Shown: positions 63,607-64,000 of the stretch, one piece after another | Layout of the letters: every line of letters begins with the position of its first letter | Position numbering within the stretch: position 1 is the first letter of the stretch | Notes under the pieces: model-generated | Seen by the model: only the letters and a program-made list of their open reading frames with translations | Databases searched by the model: none | Told to the model about the DNA's origin: nothing | Position numbers and translations under genes: made by a program | Origin: Cellulomonas gelida | Lineage (GTDB): Bacteria; Actinomycetota; Actinomycetes; Actinomycetales; Cellulomonadaceae | Length of the DNA stretch: 64,000 nucleotides | Direction of reading: 5' to 3' | NCBI RefSeq assembly: GCF_006538725.1 | Contig: NZ_BJLQ01000003.1 | Location: 124,001-188,000 of the forward strand

Positions 63607-64000
63607 GTGACCACGCCCTCGAGCACCACCACGCCCTCGAGCACGCAGCCCGCACGACTGGCTCTGGCGACCTGCGCCGAGCTGCCCGAGCTGGACCCCG
63701 ACGACGTCCCGCTGCGCGAGGCGCTCGAGGCGCGGGGCATCGCCACCGACGTCGTCGTGTGGGACGACCCGACCGTCGACTGGGGCACGTACCACCACGT
63801 CCTGATCCGCTCCACGTGGGACTACTCGCAGCGCCCCGTGCAGTTCGTCGACTGGACCCGCCGCGTGGAGGCCTCCAGCACGCTGCTCAACCCCGCGGCC
63901 GTGGTGCAGTGGAACATCGACAAGACGTACCTGCGCGACCTCGAGGCGCGCGACGTCCCGACCGTCCCCACCATCTGGCTCGACCCTGCGCGCAACTTCG
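63607..64000 (+). CDS. ATP-grasp-type protein, N-terminal part (runs off the window)
   Basis: The visible part has 131 residues from GTG 63607. It starts with a duplicated TTPSST stretch (18-bp DNA repeat). It then reads LALATCAELPELDPDDVPL, RGIATDVVVWDDP, LIRSTWDYSQRP and NIDKTYLRDLEARDVPTVPT, which match the N-terminal part of glutathione-synthase-like ATP-grasp proteins. The ATP-binding residues lie past the edge. Substrate unknown. Confidence 0.78.
   Translation, partial: MTTPSSTTTPSSTQPARLALATCAELPELDPDDVPLREALEARGIATDVVVWDDPTVDWGTYHHVLIRSTWDYSQRPVQFVDWTRRVEASSTLLNPAAVVQWNIDKTYLRDLEARDVPTVPTIWLDPARNF

Overview
The window is very GC-rich with dense codon-biased genes. Many genes start with GTG. 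It looks like a chromosomal segment of a cellulolytic actinobacterium close to Cellulomonas. The supporting evidence is: a GH6 cellulase, a CBM2 protein with a Cip1-like domain, a divergent H+-pyrophosphatase of the kind known from Cellulomonas fimi (recalled from the literature), an actinobacterial block pncB/clpS-DUF2017-murI-MBL-rph-rdgB, and leaderless promoters of the form TAnnnT-N6/7-(A/G)TG. No prophage, insertion sequence or CRISPR array was seen. The species call is inference.

Region by region. 1-5.1 kb: the start of an ABC ATPase, a membrane protein, a zinc-ribbon/MarR gene pair with a perfect palindrome upstream, a secreted HNH-Excalibur lipoprotein, and dinB with a LexA-type SOS box on its start. 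5.2-11.4 kb: a DUF4914 P-loop protein, an orphan GltD-like oxidoreductase, a DUF1905 protein, a GH6 enzyme and an esterase. 11.4-21.5 kb: a recC-recB-recD operon with 4-bp overlaps, divergent from rlmC. 21.6-29.3 kb: a proline-rich membrane protein with a leucine-rich-variant-like tail, an orphan Hcp-like protein, a luxS-mtnN operon, an acyltransferase-3/SGNH protein and a glycosyltransferase. 29.3-35.1 kb: hppA, which overlaps the glycosyltransferase, and several small genes. 35.1-40.4 kb: a nitrite/NO locus made of a DUF2249 protein, a Cys-containing winged-helix regulator, an NnrS-like membrane protein and a three-part NirK fusion.

40.4-49.2 kb: pgi, a small membrane protein, then a complete amino-sugar operon: ROK repressor, solute-binding lipoprotein, two permeases, ROK kinase and nagB. 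This operon imports an N-acetylglucosamine- or chitooligosaccharide-type sugar and feeds it towards fructose-6-phosphate, which pgi connects to glycolysis. CRP-like and ROK-like operator candidates lie upstream, and two large hairpins separate the binding protein from the permeases. 49.3-59.5 kb: a DUF3039/helicase pair, pncB divergent from clpS, then DUF2017, murI, an MBL-fold hydrolase, rph, rdgB and an ABC-F ATPase. 59.5-64 kb: a DUF4916 (Nudix-like) protein, thioredoxin, the CBM2-Cip1-like protein, tRNA-Leu(UAG), a Bcp peroxiredoxin, a GroES-like protein, tRNA-Lys(CUU) and a partial ATP-grasp gene.

The less usual signals are: stop-codon-containing tandem repeats at the 3' ends of three unrelated genes, widespread leaderless promoters, the membrane-cupredoxin-NirK fusion with its regulator, the bacterial Cip1-like protein, and the orphan Hcp-like and DUF4914 genes. 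All calls come from reading the sequence; no database search was run.
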